A stretch of DNA of 64,000 nucleotides. Source: CAWAWP01 sp963841205. GTDB lineage: Bacteria; Chloroflexota; Ktedonobacteria; Ktedonobacterales; JADMIN01. The stretch spans positions 124,001 through 188,000 of the forward strand of contig CAWJCH010000010.1 of the NCBI GenBank assembly GCA_963841205.1, read 5' to 3'. The notes under the pieces were generated by a model that worked only from the letters and a program-made list of their open reading frames with translations, searched no databases and was not told the DNA's origin. The translations under genes and the position numbers were made by a program. How positions within the stretch are numbered: the first letter of the stretch is position 1; each line of letters starts with the position of its first letter. Of this stretch, positions 29,905 through 38,910 are shown piece by piece.

Positions 29905-30537
29905 ATGGCACGATATACCGGACCCGTCTGCCGCCTTTGCCGGCGCGAGGGGATGAAGCTTTTCCTCAAAGGCGACCGCTGCATGAGCGCGAAGTGCGCC
30001 ATCGAGCGTCGCAACACCCGCCCCGGCCAGCACGGCCAGGGCCGCCCGCGCAAGGTCTCGGGCAGGGGCCTTCAACTGCGCGAGAAGCAGAAGGTACGAC
30101 GCACGTACGGCCTGCTTGAGGCCCAATTCCATCGTTTCTTCACTATCGCCGCGCATCGCCCCGGCAAGACCGGCGAAAACCTGCTGCAACTCCTCGAGAT
30201 GCGGCTCGATAACGTCGTCTACCGCCTCGGCTTCGGCGATTCGCGCGCCCAGGCGCGTCAGCTCGTCTCGCACGGCCACTTCCAGGTGAATGGCCGCAAG
30301 GTCGACATCCCTTCCTACCTCGTCAAGCCGGGGGATGAGATCGCCGTCCGCGAGTCGCGCCGCAATCTGGAATATTTCAAGACGCGTGCCCTCATGCTCA
30401 ACCAGAAGGGCGTACCCGCCTGGATGCGTCTTGAGCCTACCGCACTCTCGGGTCGTGTCCTCGCCGTGCCCGCACGGCAAGACCTGGAGTTGCCCTTCGA
30501 CGAAGCGCTGGTCGTCGAGTACTACAGCCAGCGGTAA
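29905..30537 (+). CDS. rpsD: 30S ribosomal protein S4 (zinc-type)
   Basis: 210 residues from ATG 29905 (MARYTGPVCRLCRREGMKLF). Four N-terminal cysteines (C9, C12 and the pair in RCMSAKC) indicate the zinc-containing S4 form. The S4 RNA-binding domain is RLDNVVYRLGFGDSRAQARQLVSHGHF. uS4 starts 30S assembly and sits at the mRNA entry. GGAGG lies 14 bp upstream and AAAGA nearer; a start at 29821 would add nonconserved residues. Confidence 0.97.
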   Translation: MARYTGPVCRLCRREGMKLFLKGDRCMSAKCAIERRNTRPGQHGQGRPRKVSGRGLQLREKQKVRRTYGLLEAQFHRFFTIAAHRPGKTGENLLQLLEMRLDNVVYRLGFGDSRAQARQLVSHGHFQVNGRKVDIPSYLVKPGDEIAVRESRRNLEYFKTRALMLNQKGVPAWMRLEPTALSGRVLAVPARQDLELPFDEALVVEYYSQR

Positions 30538-30552
30538 GAGGAGGGGATCCCC

Positions 30553-31575
30553 TTGTTAGAAATCGCCGTACCCCACATCACCGCAACCGAATCCGAACAG
30601 AACTACGCCAGCTATGACATCGAGCCGCTCGAAGCCGGGTATGGCATGACGCTCGGCAATTCGTTGCGGCGCGTCTTATTGTCGTCGCTCAATGGCGCCG
30701 CCGTGACCTCGATCAAGATCGAAGGCGCGCAACACGAGTTCCAGGACGTCCCCGGCGTCAAGGAAGATGTCACCGACATCGTCCTCAACGTCAAGAACCT
30801 GCGCCTCCGCTCCTTCTCCGACCGCCCCGTCACGATGCGGCTGGAGATCACGGGCGCGCGGCAGATCACCGCCGCCGACATCCAGGCGCCCAGCACGGTC
30901 GAGATCATCAACCCCGACCTCTACATCGCCACGCTCGACGACCCCAATGGCCGCTTCGAGATGGAGTTGGTCGTCGAGGCCGGCAAGGGCTACGTCCCCG
31001 CCGAGTCCAAGGAGGATCAGCCGATCGGCCAGATCCCGGTGGACGCCATCTTCACGCCCGTCCAGCGGGTCAACTACGTCGTCGAGCATACGCGCGTCGG
31101 CCAGATGACCAACTACGACAAGATCATCCTGCAGATCTGGACCGACGGCACCATCACGCCGGACGAAGCGCTGCGCAGCGCTTCGCTGATCCTCGTCCAG
31201 CACTTCCAGATGATCGGCGAGTACAACGAGCCCAGCATCGTCGAGACGAGCAAGCCGGAGATCGAGCAGCCAAAGGGCGCCACCGCGTACCAGATCCCGC
31301 AGAAGATCTACGACACGCCCATTGAAGAGCTCGACCTCACCGTTCGCGCCTACAACTGCCTCAAGCGCAGCAACATCACGAAGGTCGGCCAGGTGCTGAC
31401 CATGAATCGCGACGACCTGCTGGCCGTGCGCAACTTCGGTGAGAAGAGCCTCAACGAGCTGGTCGACCGCCTGATCCAACGCCGCTTCCTGCCTGCCGTG
31501 CGCCAGATCGATGCCAACGGCTCGGGTGGCGCATCCGCCGCCGTCTCCGACGACGATGACGAAGACCTCGAATAG
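30553..31575 (+). CDS. rpoA: RNA polymerase alpha subunit
   Basis: 340 residues from a TTG at 30553 with GAGGAGGGGA upstream. The N-terminal dimerisation domain has YGMTLGNSLRRVLLSSL; the C-terminal domain has LDLTVRAYNCLKRSNITKVG and NFGEKSLNELVDRL, which binds UP elements and activators. A Ser/Asp/Glu-rich tail ends the protein. rplQ follows after 54 bp, the usual partner. Confidence 0.98.
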   Translation: MLEIAVPHITATESEQNYASYDIEPLEAGYGMTLGNSLRRVLLSSLNGAAVTSIKIEGAQHEFQDVPGVKEDVTDIVLNVKNLRLRSFSDRPVTMRLEITGARQITAADIQAPSTVEIINPDLYIATLDDPNGRFEMELVVEAGKGYVPAESKEDQPIGQIPVDAIFTPVQRVNYVVEHTRVGQMTNYDKIILQIWTDGTITPDEALRSASLILVQHFQMIGEYNEPSIVETSKPEIEQPKGATAYQIPQKIYDTPIEELDLTVRAYNCLKRSNITKVGQVLTMNRDDLLAVRNFGEKSLNELVDRLIQRRFLPAVRQIDANGSGGASAAVSDDDDEDLE

Positions 31576-31629
31576 ATCCACACGATCAACGGCAACCGCC
31601 CGTGAGGGCCATCGCCCTGGAGGACGAAG

Positions 31630-32259
31630 GTGAGACACCGTATAGCGGGCAACCGCATCAACATGCCGGAGGCGCGCAGGCGCGCGGCGTTCCGCAGCAT
31701 GATCGATGGGCTCTTCACGCACGAGCACATCCAGACCACCGAGGCGCGCGCCAAGGCGATCCAGGGTGAGGCCGAGCATCTGATCACCATCGCCATTCGC
31801 GGCCACAACAAAGCCTGGGAACATCTGACCGCGGTGGTGCCCGACCAGGAGACCGCCGAGCAAGTGCTCGCCCTCGCTCGCCGCGCCCGCTTCTCGGTCG
31901 ACGAGGTCATCCCCAGCGACGAGGATCGCAAGGCGCGCAACAAGTACCCGCTCAGCGATGATGCCCGCAAACTCAAGGAAGCGCGCCTCAGCGCCCTCCA
32001 GAAAGATATGCTCGGCATCATCAAGAACCGCGAAGACGCGCAGCAGGCGCTGACCGCAGCTCGCGAGGCGATGGCGCTCGAGCTGCACGCCCGTCGCACA
32101 ATCCTGCGTCATCTGCCGCACGAGCTGCGCGTCAAGAAGATCTTCGAGCAGTTCGTGCCGCGCTACGCGGGCCGCCCCGGCGGCTACACGCGCATCTCCA
32201 AGATCGGCTTTCGCCAGGGCGACGGCGCGCACATCGTCCGGCTTGAGATGGTCATCTAA
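31630..32259 (+). CDS. rplQ: 50S ribosomal protein L17 with a ~90-residue internal insertion
   Basis: 209 residues from GTG 31630 (GGAGGACGAAG upstream); typical bL17 has ~115-130. The N-terminal part (MRHRIAGNRINMPEARRRAAF to HLITIAIRGHN, residues 1-60) and the C-terminal part (LRVKKIFEQFVPRYAGRPGGYTRI onward) are canonical. Residues ~61-150 form an inserted, highly charged, probably helical domain. bL17 lies on the solvent side near the tunnel exit. The reading frame is unbroken across the insertion, so it is not a frameshift artefact. Confidence 0.95.
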   Translation: MRHRIAGNRINMPEARRRAAFRSMIDGLFTHEHIQTTEARAKAIQGEAEHLITIAIRGHNKAWEHLTAVVPDQETAEQVLALARRARFSVDEVIPSDEDRKARNKYPLSDDARKLKEARLSALQKDMLGIIKNREDAQQALTAAREAMALELHARRTILRHLPHELRVKKIFEQFVPRYAGRPGGYTRISKIGFRQGDGAHIVRLEMVI

Positions 32260-32385
32260 CCCATTGACGTTGTTGACGCATTTCTTGAAAAGCGGCAGCA
32301 TCGGCAATTCCGATCCCTCGCTCGCCGATCAAGCGATGCGATGTTCGCGGCCCACGGGTCGCATAGGTGACGGTCGGTAGCTCTC

Positions 32386-33177
32386 GTGAACCTCGCCGCG
32401 CTCGTGGCATACGACGGCACGCGCTTCGCTGGCTTCCAGCGCCAGTCGCCCGACAAGGGGCCGACGGTGCAGGGAACGCTCGAAGAGGCGCTCCGGCGCA
32501 TCGCGGGCGAGGCGATCACCATCGAGGGCGCGGGCCGCACGGATAGTGGGGTCCACGCCTCCGGCCAGGTCGTCAACGCGCCGGTCCCGTCGCGGTTGGC
32601 CCCGAAGGACTGGCAGCGGGCGCTCAACGCGCTCTTGCCGCCCGACGTGGCCGTCCGCGCGGCCTGCGAAGCCCCGGCGGATTTCCATTCGCGGCGCAGC
32701 GCCGTCTCGCGCAGCTACCGCTACCGCATCCTCCGCGACGCGGTGCGGTCGCCGCTACGCGAGCGATACGCCTGGCGCGTCGCGGCCCCGCTGGACGTCG
32801 CGGCGATGCAGGCGGCGGCGGCGTTGTTGCTCGGCGAGCACGACTTCGCCGCCTTCGGCTCTAGCCCAGGGCGCGGGGCCGATGGCATGCGCGGCGGCAC
32901 GGTGCGGCGCCTCTTCGAGGCGGAGTGCCGGATGGCGGGGGCGGACGAGCCGGACGAGGTCGAGTGTCGCTTCACGGCGAACGCCTTCCTCACCGGCATG
33001 GTGCGCCGCCTCGTCGGCGCGCTGGCACTGGTCGGCGAAGGGCGGCTCACCGTCGCGGACTTCCGGGCGATCCTGGAGGCACGCGACGGGAATCACCCCG
33101 GCGGCGCGGCTCCGGCTTGTGGCTTGTGCTTGAGCCGTGTAGAATATCCAGTTGGACTCATCTCGTGGGCGACGTGA
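32386..33177 (+). CDS. truA: tRNA pseudouridine(38-40) synthase TruA
   Basis: 263 residues from GTG 32386. The catalytic Asp is D53 in GRTDSGVHA. Other family segments are YDGTRFAGFQRQ near the start, FHSRRSAVSRSYRYRI and ANAFLTGMVRRLVGAL. It converts U38-U40 of tRNA anticodon arms to pseudouridine. It lies between rplQ and rplM, the common order. Its 3' end contains the promoter proposed for rplM. Confidence 0.97.
   Translation: MNLAALVAYDGTRFAGFQRQSPDKGPTVQGTLEEALRRIAGEAITIEGAGRTDSGVHASGQVVNAPVPSRLAPKDWQRALNALLPPDVAVRAACEAPADFHSRRSAVSRSYRYRILRDAVRSPLRERYAWRVAAPLDVAAMQAAAALLLGEHDFAAFGSSPGRGADGMRGGTVRRLFEAECRMAGADEPDEVECRFTANAFLTGMVRRLVGALALVGEGRLTVADFRAILEARDGNHPGGAAPACGLCLSRVEYPVGLISWAT
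33117..33145 (+). promoter_or_regulatory. sigma70-type promoter for rplM-rpsI, inside the 3' end of truA
   Basis: TTGTGG (33117-33122) and TAGAAT (33140-33145) are 17 bp apart. Transcription would start near 33152 and give a ~145-nt leader before rplM. Confidence 0.5.
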
Positions 33178-33296
33178 CGCCCAGGACGCAGCCACGACGT
33201 ATCGGACCCGCGGGCGGGAGCGTTCGGCGCTTGCCAGTCGGGAGGAGCATCGACGCGAGGCGCGAACCGTGCCCGCACTGAGGGAGTGAACGTTGT

Positions 33297-33779
33297 ATGA
33301 ACCCGAAGACCTATAGCGCCAAGCTCGGCGACCTCGACCCGCATTGGTACGTGTTCGACGCGGAGGGCAAGGTGCTCGGGCGCATCGCCACCGAGATCGC
33401 CACCGTCCTGCGCGGCAAGCACAAGCCCATGTTCACGCCGCACCTCAACTGCGGCGACTTCGTCGTCGTCATCAACGCGGAGAAGGTCGCGGTGACGGGC
33501 AACCGGCTCGACTCCAAGATCTACTATCGCCATTCGCAGTACCCTGGCGGCCTCAAGCAGGAGACGCTGCGCCAGGTGCTCGAGAAGCACCCGGAGCGGG
33601 CCATCGAGCGCGCCGTCAAGGGCATGCTGCCGCGCAACCGCCTCGGCGCCGACATCCTGCGACGCCTCAAGGTCTACGCCGGTCCCACGCATCCGCATGA
33701 GGCGCAACAGCCGCAGCCGTGGGCGCGCCCCTCGGCGGAGCAGGTGCTGGCTGAGCGGGCCGCCGCCGTTACCGCGTAA
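33297..33779 (+). CDS. rplM: 50S ribosomal protein L13
   Basis: 160 residues. MNPKTYSAKLGDLDPHWYVFD start, GKVLGRIATEIATVLRGKHKP, and KGMLPRNRLGADILRRLKVYAG are canonical. The C-terminus has a ~15-residue extension beyond HPHEAQQP. uL13 is an early 50S assembly protein. GAGGGAGTGAACG lies upstream of the ATG. Confidence 0.97.
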   Translation: MNPKTYSAKLGDLDPHWYVFDAEGKVLGRIATEIATVLRGKHKPMFTPHLNCGDFVVVINAEKVAVTGNRLDSKIYYRHSQYPGGLKQETLRQVLEKHPERAIERAVKGMLPRNRLGADILRRLKVYAGPTHPHEAQQPQPWARPSAEQVLAERAAAVTA

Positions 33780-33900
33780 GCGACCCCATCGTCGATTCAC
33801 AGGCACCCCTTTCTCGCGGGTTGGATATGTTTGAAGCGTCGGCACGCGCCGGTGCAGTGTGGGCGGTGGAAGCAGCGCCGGCCCCTACGGAGGTCACACC

Positions 33901-34305
33901 TTGGCGGAGTTCTCAGGTTCCTACTTCTACGGCACGGGCCGCCGCAAGACCGCCGTCGCCCGCGTCCGACTCTACCCCAACGGCGACGGGCACATCATCG
34001 TCAACGGCCGCGCCGGCGAGGAGTATTTCCCCCGCGAGACGCTAATGCAGACGGTGCGCAGCCCGCTGCGCCTGCTGGAACTGGCGAGTCGCTTCAACCT
34101 CTCGATCAAGGTGGTTGGCGGGGGTGTCAGTGGCCAGGCCGGGGCCGTGCGCCACGGCATCGCCCGCGCGCTCGTCCGCGTCGATGAAGAGATGCGCTCG
34201 CCCCTGCGCCATGCGGGCTTTCTCACGCGCGACCCGCGCATGAAAGAGCGCAAGAAGTACGGCCTCAAGCGCGCCCGCAAGGCGCCGCAATACACGAAGC
34301 GCTAA
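33901..34305 (+). CDS. rpsI: 30S ribosomal protein S9
   Basis: 134 residues from TTG 33901: GGAGG (33889-33893) lies 7 bp upstream and the product begins MAEFSGSYFYGTGRRKTAVARV. An in-frame start at 33859 lacks such a site. GGGVSGQAGAVRHGIARAL and the C-terminal KAPQYTKR, whose basic end reaches the P-site tRNA anticodon, are present. It is last in the ribosomal cluster and is followed by an intrinsic terminator. Confidence 0.96.
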   Translation: MAEFSGSYFYGTGRRKTAVARVRLYPNGDGHIIVNGRAGEEYFPRETLMQTVRSPLRLLELASRFNLSIKVVGGGVSGQAGAVRHGIARALVRVDEEMRSPLRHAGFLTRDPRMKERKKYGLKRARKAPQYTKR

Positions 34306-34338
34306 TCTCCCAGTTCTTACGGCTCGCACGATCGCGTC

Positions 34339-34381
34339 GACGGGGCACGGCTTCATGGCTGAGCCCCGTCTGTCGTTTTCC
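34339..34381 (+). terminator. intrinsic terminator after rpsI
   Basis: GACGGGGC (34339-34346) pairs with GCCCCGTC (34363-34370) around a 16-base loop, followed by tgtcgttttc. It lies 34 bp after the rpsI stop and ends the ribosomal protein cluster. Confidence 0.7.
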
Positions 34382-34417
34382 TCCCTCGCGCCCGAGCGGC
34401 CCTCCTGAAATTGCCCC

Positions 34418-34446
34418 TTGCATACGCTGCACCAAACCGCTAGAAT
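34418..34446 (+). promoter_or_regulatory. sigma70-type promoter for the 34.6-kb membrane protein
   Basis: TTGCAT (34418-34423) and TAGAAT (34441-34446) have a 17-bp spacer, directly after the rpsI terminator. A start near 34453 would give a ~150-nt leader. Confidence 0.55.
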
Positions 34447-34600
34447 GCGCCCCATCAGACGACTGCTGGGCTTTCTATGGCGTCATCGTGCGTCGCCGGC
34501 GGGCGCGCTGGTTGCTATCGCATCCTCGCAATGCTGATCGGATGCTCTGGACTCATTGGGGAGTATCGCCGCGGACGTGCGGCGCAGAAAGAGGAAAGCA

Positions 34601-35656
34601 ATGTCCACCGCCTCAACCGATGCGCCGCCCAAAGCGGAAGCGTCTACGATGAGCCGGGTCGGCACTGGGGGCACCGTCGTCTCCGCCGTCGCGTTGGCGG
34701 TACCCCTGGGCTACGTGGCCTATGCCGGCGCCAACACCGTCACGCTTAATAGCGCGTCGAGCGTGCAGAACACACTGCTGGCGGGCATCATTTTCACGGG
34801 CGTGGCCGCGCTGGTCGCCCTGATCGCAACCGTGCTCAACCTACCGGCATTGCTCAAGGAGCCGAGCGCGGGGCGGATCGTCTCGACGGGCGTCTCGGTG
34901 ATCGTCCTGGTGGCCTCCGTGCTATTTCTCGTGCTCAATCTGGTGCCGCGTGTCTCGCCGCTGAATCACCTCAGCAACGATCTACAGCCGTTCGGCAATG
35001 CACTGACCAAGGACTGCTCGGACCCGCTGAACCAGCTCACGCGCGACGAGCATACCGTCTACCAGGATGCTCAGGTCAGTCAGACGGGCGACGCGAGCGG
35101 TGATGGCAACTTCGTCAAGCTGCTCTCCGTCGACATCCCCAAGATTCAGGCGGACACCAAGGCGATCTCCGACGGGATCAATCAACTCAACCTCCTCACG
35201 GTGCCCGACCCGAAGTATCAGGACCTGGTGAAGCGCTGCATCGCGGACGAGAAGTCCGACATCGATTTCTTGACCAACGACACCGGCGCGAACGCCATCC
35301 CGGTCCCGGCGCCCTTTAACGTGGTGCAGAAGACGGTGAGCTTCACGACGCTGCTCAACGATGCGGCGGGCATCCTCTCGGGCGCCGTTGCGATTCCGGG
35401 TGTGCCGCTGGCCGCGATTCCGTCTGGCACGTTCCAGACTTTCGTCGCGGCGGTGTTGATCGGCAATCCGGCGCTCGGCGTCCCGACGGACAAGTCGGTG
35501 CTCTGCGCCAAGGACCCGCAGTTGTCGGCGGACGGCAACCAGCTCTACAACGATGCGGTGTCGACCTTGACGACGAATACCGCGCCGCTGAAGCCGGATG
35601 TGAACGCCATCGTCGGCGCGAACACGCCGGCGCCGAACTTCTGCCCGCTGGTCTAG
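34601..35656 (+). CDS. membrane protein of unknown function, three N-terminal helices
   Basis: 351 residues from ATG 34601 with GAGGAAAG upstream. A short hydrophilic N-terminus leads into three hydrophobic segments at about residues 20-41 (VVSAVALAVPLGYVAYAGA), 53-80 (AGIIFTGVAALVALIATVL) and 90-112 (VSVIVLVASVLFLVLNLV). The remaining ~235 residues are hydrophilic, with four cysteines (KDCSDP, RCIAD, LCAKD, FCPLV) that could form disulfides outside the membrane. I do not recognise a family. It has its own promoter and is followed by a long inverted repeat. Confidence 0.85.
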   Translation: MSTASTDAPPKAEASTMSRVGTGGTVVSAVALAVPLGYVAYAGANTVTLNSASSVQNTLLAGIIFTGVAALVALIATVLNLPALLKEPSAGRIVSTGVSVIVLVASVLFLVLNLVPRVSPLNHLSNDLQPFGNALTKDCSDPLNQLTRDEHTVYQDAQVSQTGDASGDGNFVKLLSVDIPKIQADTKAISDGINQLNLLTVPDPKYQDLVKRCIADEKSDIDFLTNDTGANAIPVPAPFNVVQKTVSFTTLLNDAAGILSGAVAIPGVPLAAIPSGTFQTFVAAVLIGNPALGVPTDKSVLCAKDPQLSADGNQLYNDAVSTLTTNTAPLKPDVNAIVGANTPAPNFCPLV

Positions 35657-35661
35657 CAAAA

Positions 35662-35710
35662 GACAGGCTTTCATCCCCCTCCCTAAAGACAGGGGGATGA
35701 AAGCCCTGTC
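35662..35710 (+). repeat. 19-bp inverted repeat: probable left end of the 35.7-kb IS and/or terminator
   Basis: GACAGG plus CTTTCATCCCCCT (35662-35680) pairs with AGGGGGATGAAAG plus CCCTGTC (35691-35710), with one unpaired base. It starts 5 bp after the membrane-protein stop and 60 bp before tnpB. The TTCATCCCCC core recurs upstream of the tnpB at 52.8 kb, which favours an element end; it could still terminate the upstream gene. Confidence 0.6.
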
Positions 35711-35772
35711 GCCCGTGGACGACGAGTGGTCATGGTTTCCGACTTTGCACCAGCCAGGCAGAATAGAGCGAC

Positions 35773-36912
35773 ATGGGACCGCAGAGCATTCGCAAGACCT
35801 ACAAGTACAAGCTGAAGCCCACTACCGAACAGGAGCGGGCGCTTGATCGTGCCCTCATGCTCTGTCGCCACGTCTACAACGCCGCCATCGAGGAACGCCG
35901 CGAAGCCTGGCAGAGGTGCGGTATATTTGTTGGCTACTACCAGCAAAAGGCCGAGTTGCCCGGCATCAAAGCCGGGTTGCCAGAGTACAGCGAGGTCAAC
36001 AGTCAGGTCTTGCAAGACGTGGTGCAGCGGGTAGACCGCGCGTTCCAAGCCTTCTTCCGGCGCGCCAGGGCGGGTGAGACGCCTGGCTATCCTCGGTTTC
36101 ACGGACGCAATCGCTACAACTCGTTCACCTATCCACAGGTGGGCGAGCACGGCGGCGCGCGACTGGACAATGGCTTCCTGGTCCTGTCAAAGATCGGGCT
36201 CGTGGCGGTGCGTTGGAGTCGCCCGCTGGAGGGCACCCCCAAGACGGTCACGATCAGCCGGGAAGCGGACGGCTGGTATGCCTGCTTCTCCTGTGCCGAT
36301 GTGCCGATGCAGCCACTCCCCGCCACCGGCCAAGAGACGGGCATAGACCTGGGACTGGAAGCCTTCGCTACAACTTCGGACGGGACACGCATCTTTCATC
36401 CCGGTTGGTATCGCAAAGCCGAGCGACGACTCAAGACTGCCCAACGCCGTGTCTCGCGGCGCAAGAAGGAGAGCAACCGGCGGCGCAAAGCGGTGAAGTT
36501 GCTCGCCAAGGCGCATCTAAAGGTCAAACGCCAACGCGCCGACTTCCACCATAAGACGGCGCTCGCCCTGGTTCAGCAAAACGACACGATCTAGCACGAA
36601 GACGTGCAGACGGCCAACATGCTCAAGAACCACCATCTCGCCAAGAGCATCAGCGACGCGGGTTGGGGCCAGTTCTTGCGCATCCTCGCAGCCAAAGCAG
36701 CATATGCTGGGCGACGAGTCGTAGCGGTGCCGCCTGCCTACACGAGCCAGAAATGCTCTGGCTGCGGCGTTCACGTCGCGAAGGGCTTGTCCGTCCGTTG
36801 GCACTCCTGCCCGGATTGCGGGACAGGTCTGCACCGCGACGTGAACGCCGCCAAGAATATAGAACGGCTCGGTCAGAGCCTTCGGGGAGGCGCGGCGTTA
36901 GCCGCGTCGTAG
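35773..36912 (+). pseudogene. tnpB: TnpB interrupted by one amber codon (TAG 274)
   Basis: From ATG 35773 (MGPQSIRKTYKYKLKPT) the frame runs 273 residues to TAG at 36592-36594, then continues in the same frame to 36912. In sister copies this position is the Tyr of YDTIYLEDLQ, so one base change (tac or tat to tag) explains it. Before the stop: GIDLGLEAF (first RuvC Asp). After it: HEDVQ (RuvC Glu), CSGC/CPDC zinc finger, LHRDVNAAKNI (last Asp). Everything except codon 274 looks functional, so the break is recent or suppressible. The CAGAATAG leader motif precedes the start. Confidence 0.88.
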
Positions 36913-37039
36913 AACCGAGCATCCCCCGGCTTTAGCCGTGGGGAGTGTCAATCTGATGTGCCGGTAGTGGCACGAGCGTCTACGCAAGGCGTCGCCGAGA
37001 AGCAATCGAGTGCTTCTTCGCGGCGCCTTGTCGTGTTGG

Positions 37040-37067
37040 TGATCCGTGGTCTTCAGGCCACGGATCA
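37040..37067 (-). terminator. hairpin downstream of the Rieske oxygenase gene
   Basis: TGATCCGTGG (37040-37049) and CCACGGATCA (37058-37067) form a perfect 10-bp stem, 50 bp past the minus-strand stop at 37118. No T run follows on either strand, so termination is only likely, not shown. Confidence 0.4.
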
Positions 37068-37117
37068 TCCTATCCGAGGGGGAGCGAACAACGCCGACGA
37101 TTGCGTTGGCGATCACG

Positions 37118-38233
37118 TCAGCCGGCGAGGGAGCGGTGGACGAGCTTTTGGAAGTGGCGCAGGGCTTTTTCGCGCGAGAGCATGAGGGTGCCGCGGTCGA
37201 AGACGCCGGAGCGGAGGCCGCGCTGGACGGATTCGCAGAGGACGATGTCTTCTTCCTGCACCTGGTCGATGAATTTGACGAAGTCGGTCACCTGATCGTC
37301 CGCCACTTCGTCGGCGAAGCAGTAGTCGTAGACGGCGAGGGTGTGGCCGGCGTCGAGCGGGACGAAGAGGTTGAGCGAGACGTTGCCGGGGCCGGGGTAG
37401 ATGTTGAGGGTGAAGTTGGGCCAGAGGTAGGCGTAGAAGCCGTCCTTGACGCCGTCGCCGATCTCGTAGAGGCCGGCGTCTTTGCCTTCGCGAGCGGATT
37501 GTTTCGTGGCGCCGCGCTGGGTGGAGAAGTAGTCGTATTCGGTGACGACGTAGTTGTTGACGTCGATGAGGTCGCAGAAGGCGGGGTGGGCGACGGCACA
37601 GTGGTAGCATTCGAGATAGTTGTCGACGACGACTTTCCAGTTGGCGGCGATCTCGTAGGTGCGGCGCACGCGGCGGCGGATGCGGTCGAGCGGGAGGCCG
37701 GTGGCGTCGACTTGTTGGGGCAGATCGCCGAGGACGTGCGCGAGTGGCTCGGCGTGAACGTCGGGGTTGACGAAGATGAAGGGTCCCCAACTGGCGACCT
37801 GGATGGGGAAGAGCGAGAGCTGGTCGGGGTCGAAGTTCGGCTCGTCTTTGGAGGCGGGGGCGGCGCGGAGGGTGCCATCGAGGTTGTACGTCCAGGCGTG
37901 GTAGTGGCATTGGAGGGTTTTGCGGTTGCCGCTGGCGGCGAGGACAAGCTGGGAGCCGCGATGGCGGCAGACGTTGGCGAAGCCGCGCAGGATGCCGTCT
38001 TGGTCGCGCAGGAGGACGATGGGGAGGTCGCCTAGGGTGGCGGTGAGGAAGTCGCCGGGGTTGGGCAACTCTTCGGTGAGGCCGACGTATTGCCAACTGC
38101 GGCGAAAGATGCGGTGCTGCTCGCGGCGGTAGAGCGCTTTGGAGGTGTACCACGCGGCGGGGAGGGTCTCGCCGCGTTCGAGCGCGTCGCGGAGGGCGGG
38201 ATCGTTGACGCTGTCCCTGAGGTCGGCGCTCAT
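37118..38233 (-). CDS. Rieske-type aromatic ring-hydroxylating oxygenase, alpha subunit
   Basis: 371 residues from ATG 38233 (MSADLRDSVNDPALRDAL). The Rieske [2Fe-2S] ligands are C89, H91, C109 and H112 (CRHRGSQ and CHYHAWTY). The mononuclear iron site is in DNYLECYHCAVAHPAF (H211, H216, with D204/E208 in the bridging region). This family uses O2 and electrons from a separate reductase to hydroxylate aromatics, betaines or carnitine-like amines. No reductase or beta subunit gene is adjacent, and the substrate cannot be told. An in-frame extension to 38311 is Pro/His-rich and unlikely. Confidence 0.9.
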   Translation of the reverse strand: MSADLRDSVNDPALRDALERGETLPAAWYTSKALYRREQHRIFRRSWQYVGLTEELPNPGDFLTATLGDLPIVLLRDQDGILRGFANVCRHRGSQLVLAASGNRKTLQCHYHAWTYNLDGTLRAAPASKDEPNFDPDQLSLFPIQVASWGPFIFVNPDVHAEPLAHVLGDLPQQVDATGLPLDRIRRRVRRTYEIAANWKVVVDNYLECYHCAVAHPAFCDLIDVNNYVVTEYDYFSTQRGATKQSAREGKDAGLYEIGDGVKDGFYAYLWPNFTLNIYPGPGNVSLNLFVPLDAGHTLAVYDYCFADEVADDQVTDFVKFIDQVQEEDIVLCESVQRGLRSGVFDRGTLMLSREKALRHFQKLVHRSLAG

Positions 38234-38338
38234 CGGTAGGCTCGCTTTCTGTAGGGCGGTGCCGCGGTCGGAAGTGGGGCTATTGTGGCATGGCGGCGGG
38301 TGTGGGGGCAAGGGGAGGGAGGGGAACCTAACCCCCTA

Positions 38339-38360
38339 CCCCTTCCCTGCGGGGAAGGGG
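38339..38360. repeat. CCCCTTCCC/GGGAAGGGG palindrome
   Basis: A 9-bp stem with a TGCG loop lies in the 357-bp gap between the Rieske gene and the next small ORF. The same stem with a different loop recurs at 59752. Outside it, the gap shows nothing else I can name. Confidence 0.6.
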
Positions 38361-38590
38361 CCACCGGCCGACTGATACGCATTCCGGGGCACCGTTAAGG
38401 CGGGGCGGGCGATCAGGCGGGGGCGTAGCGGCGGGTGCTTGCCGGAGCACGTGAAGGTCGCAGCGTGGCTCAACGGTGGTGGAACAGGGCGTGCAACAGG
38501 ACGTCGATTGGCACCGCCGGGAAAAGGGACGTATCGCGCAGATTTCTGCGTCGTGGGCGGCGGTGCGTTCGCGGCATAGGATGATGCCAT

Positions 38591-38845
38591 ATGCGACGTA
38601 TACGCGGAAGGATTCGCCATTCGACGCGCCGAGCCCAGACGAGCACGCCGCCGGTCGAGCCGGTGCGGGTTGTGCAGCACGGTTGGGCGGGGGCACAGGC
38701 GCCGCTGCTGATCGCGATTGGGCTGTTTCTTTTGGTGGCGATGGCGCTGCTGGTGCTGGCGCAGATAGGCCTCCAGGTGGCGGCGACGCTGGTGATCGCG
38801 CTGGCGCTGGCGTGGCTGGCGTTCAGCGTGGTGCACGAGGGGTAG
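38591..38845 (+). CDS. small membrane protein
   Basis: 84 residues. A basic, Pro/Thr-containing N-terminus is followed by two closely spaced hydrophobic stretches (LLIAIGLFLLVAMALLVLA and VAATLVIALALAWLAFSVV) with little between them, and an HEG end. No family is recognised. A weak AGG site lies upstream. The hydrophobic pattern supports a real gene, but it is short and uncertain. Confidence 0.5.
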   Translation: MRRIRGRIRHSTRRAQTSTPPVEPVRVVQHGWAGAQAPLLIAIGLFLLVAMALLVLAQIGLQVAATLVIALALAWLAFSVVHEG

Positions 38846-38910
38846 CCGCGCCGAGACATGCCCTATAGTCCACAGAGACACTTTGTGTAGCACGAAGTGG
38901 AGGGAAGCTG

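Larger units (their letters stand above)
35662..36950 (+). mobile_element. tnpB-only IS200/IS605-type element (plus strand)
   Basis: The left end is the inverted repeat at 35662-35710; the right end is 36913-36950, with a CCCCCGGCTTTAGCCGTGGGG hairpin closing on GAGTGTCA. Between them lies only tnpB, interrupted by an amber codon. Without tnpA it would need one in trans. Confidence 0.65.

Noticed and set aside
37046..38035. 329-residue plus-strand open frame over the Rieske gene
   Set aside because: The minus strand has both iron-site motifs in order; the plus frame is a shadow.
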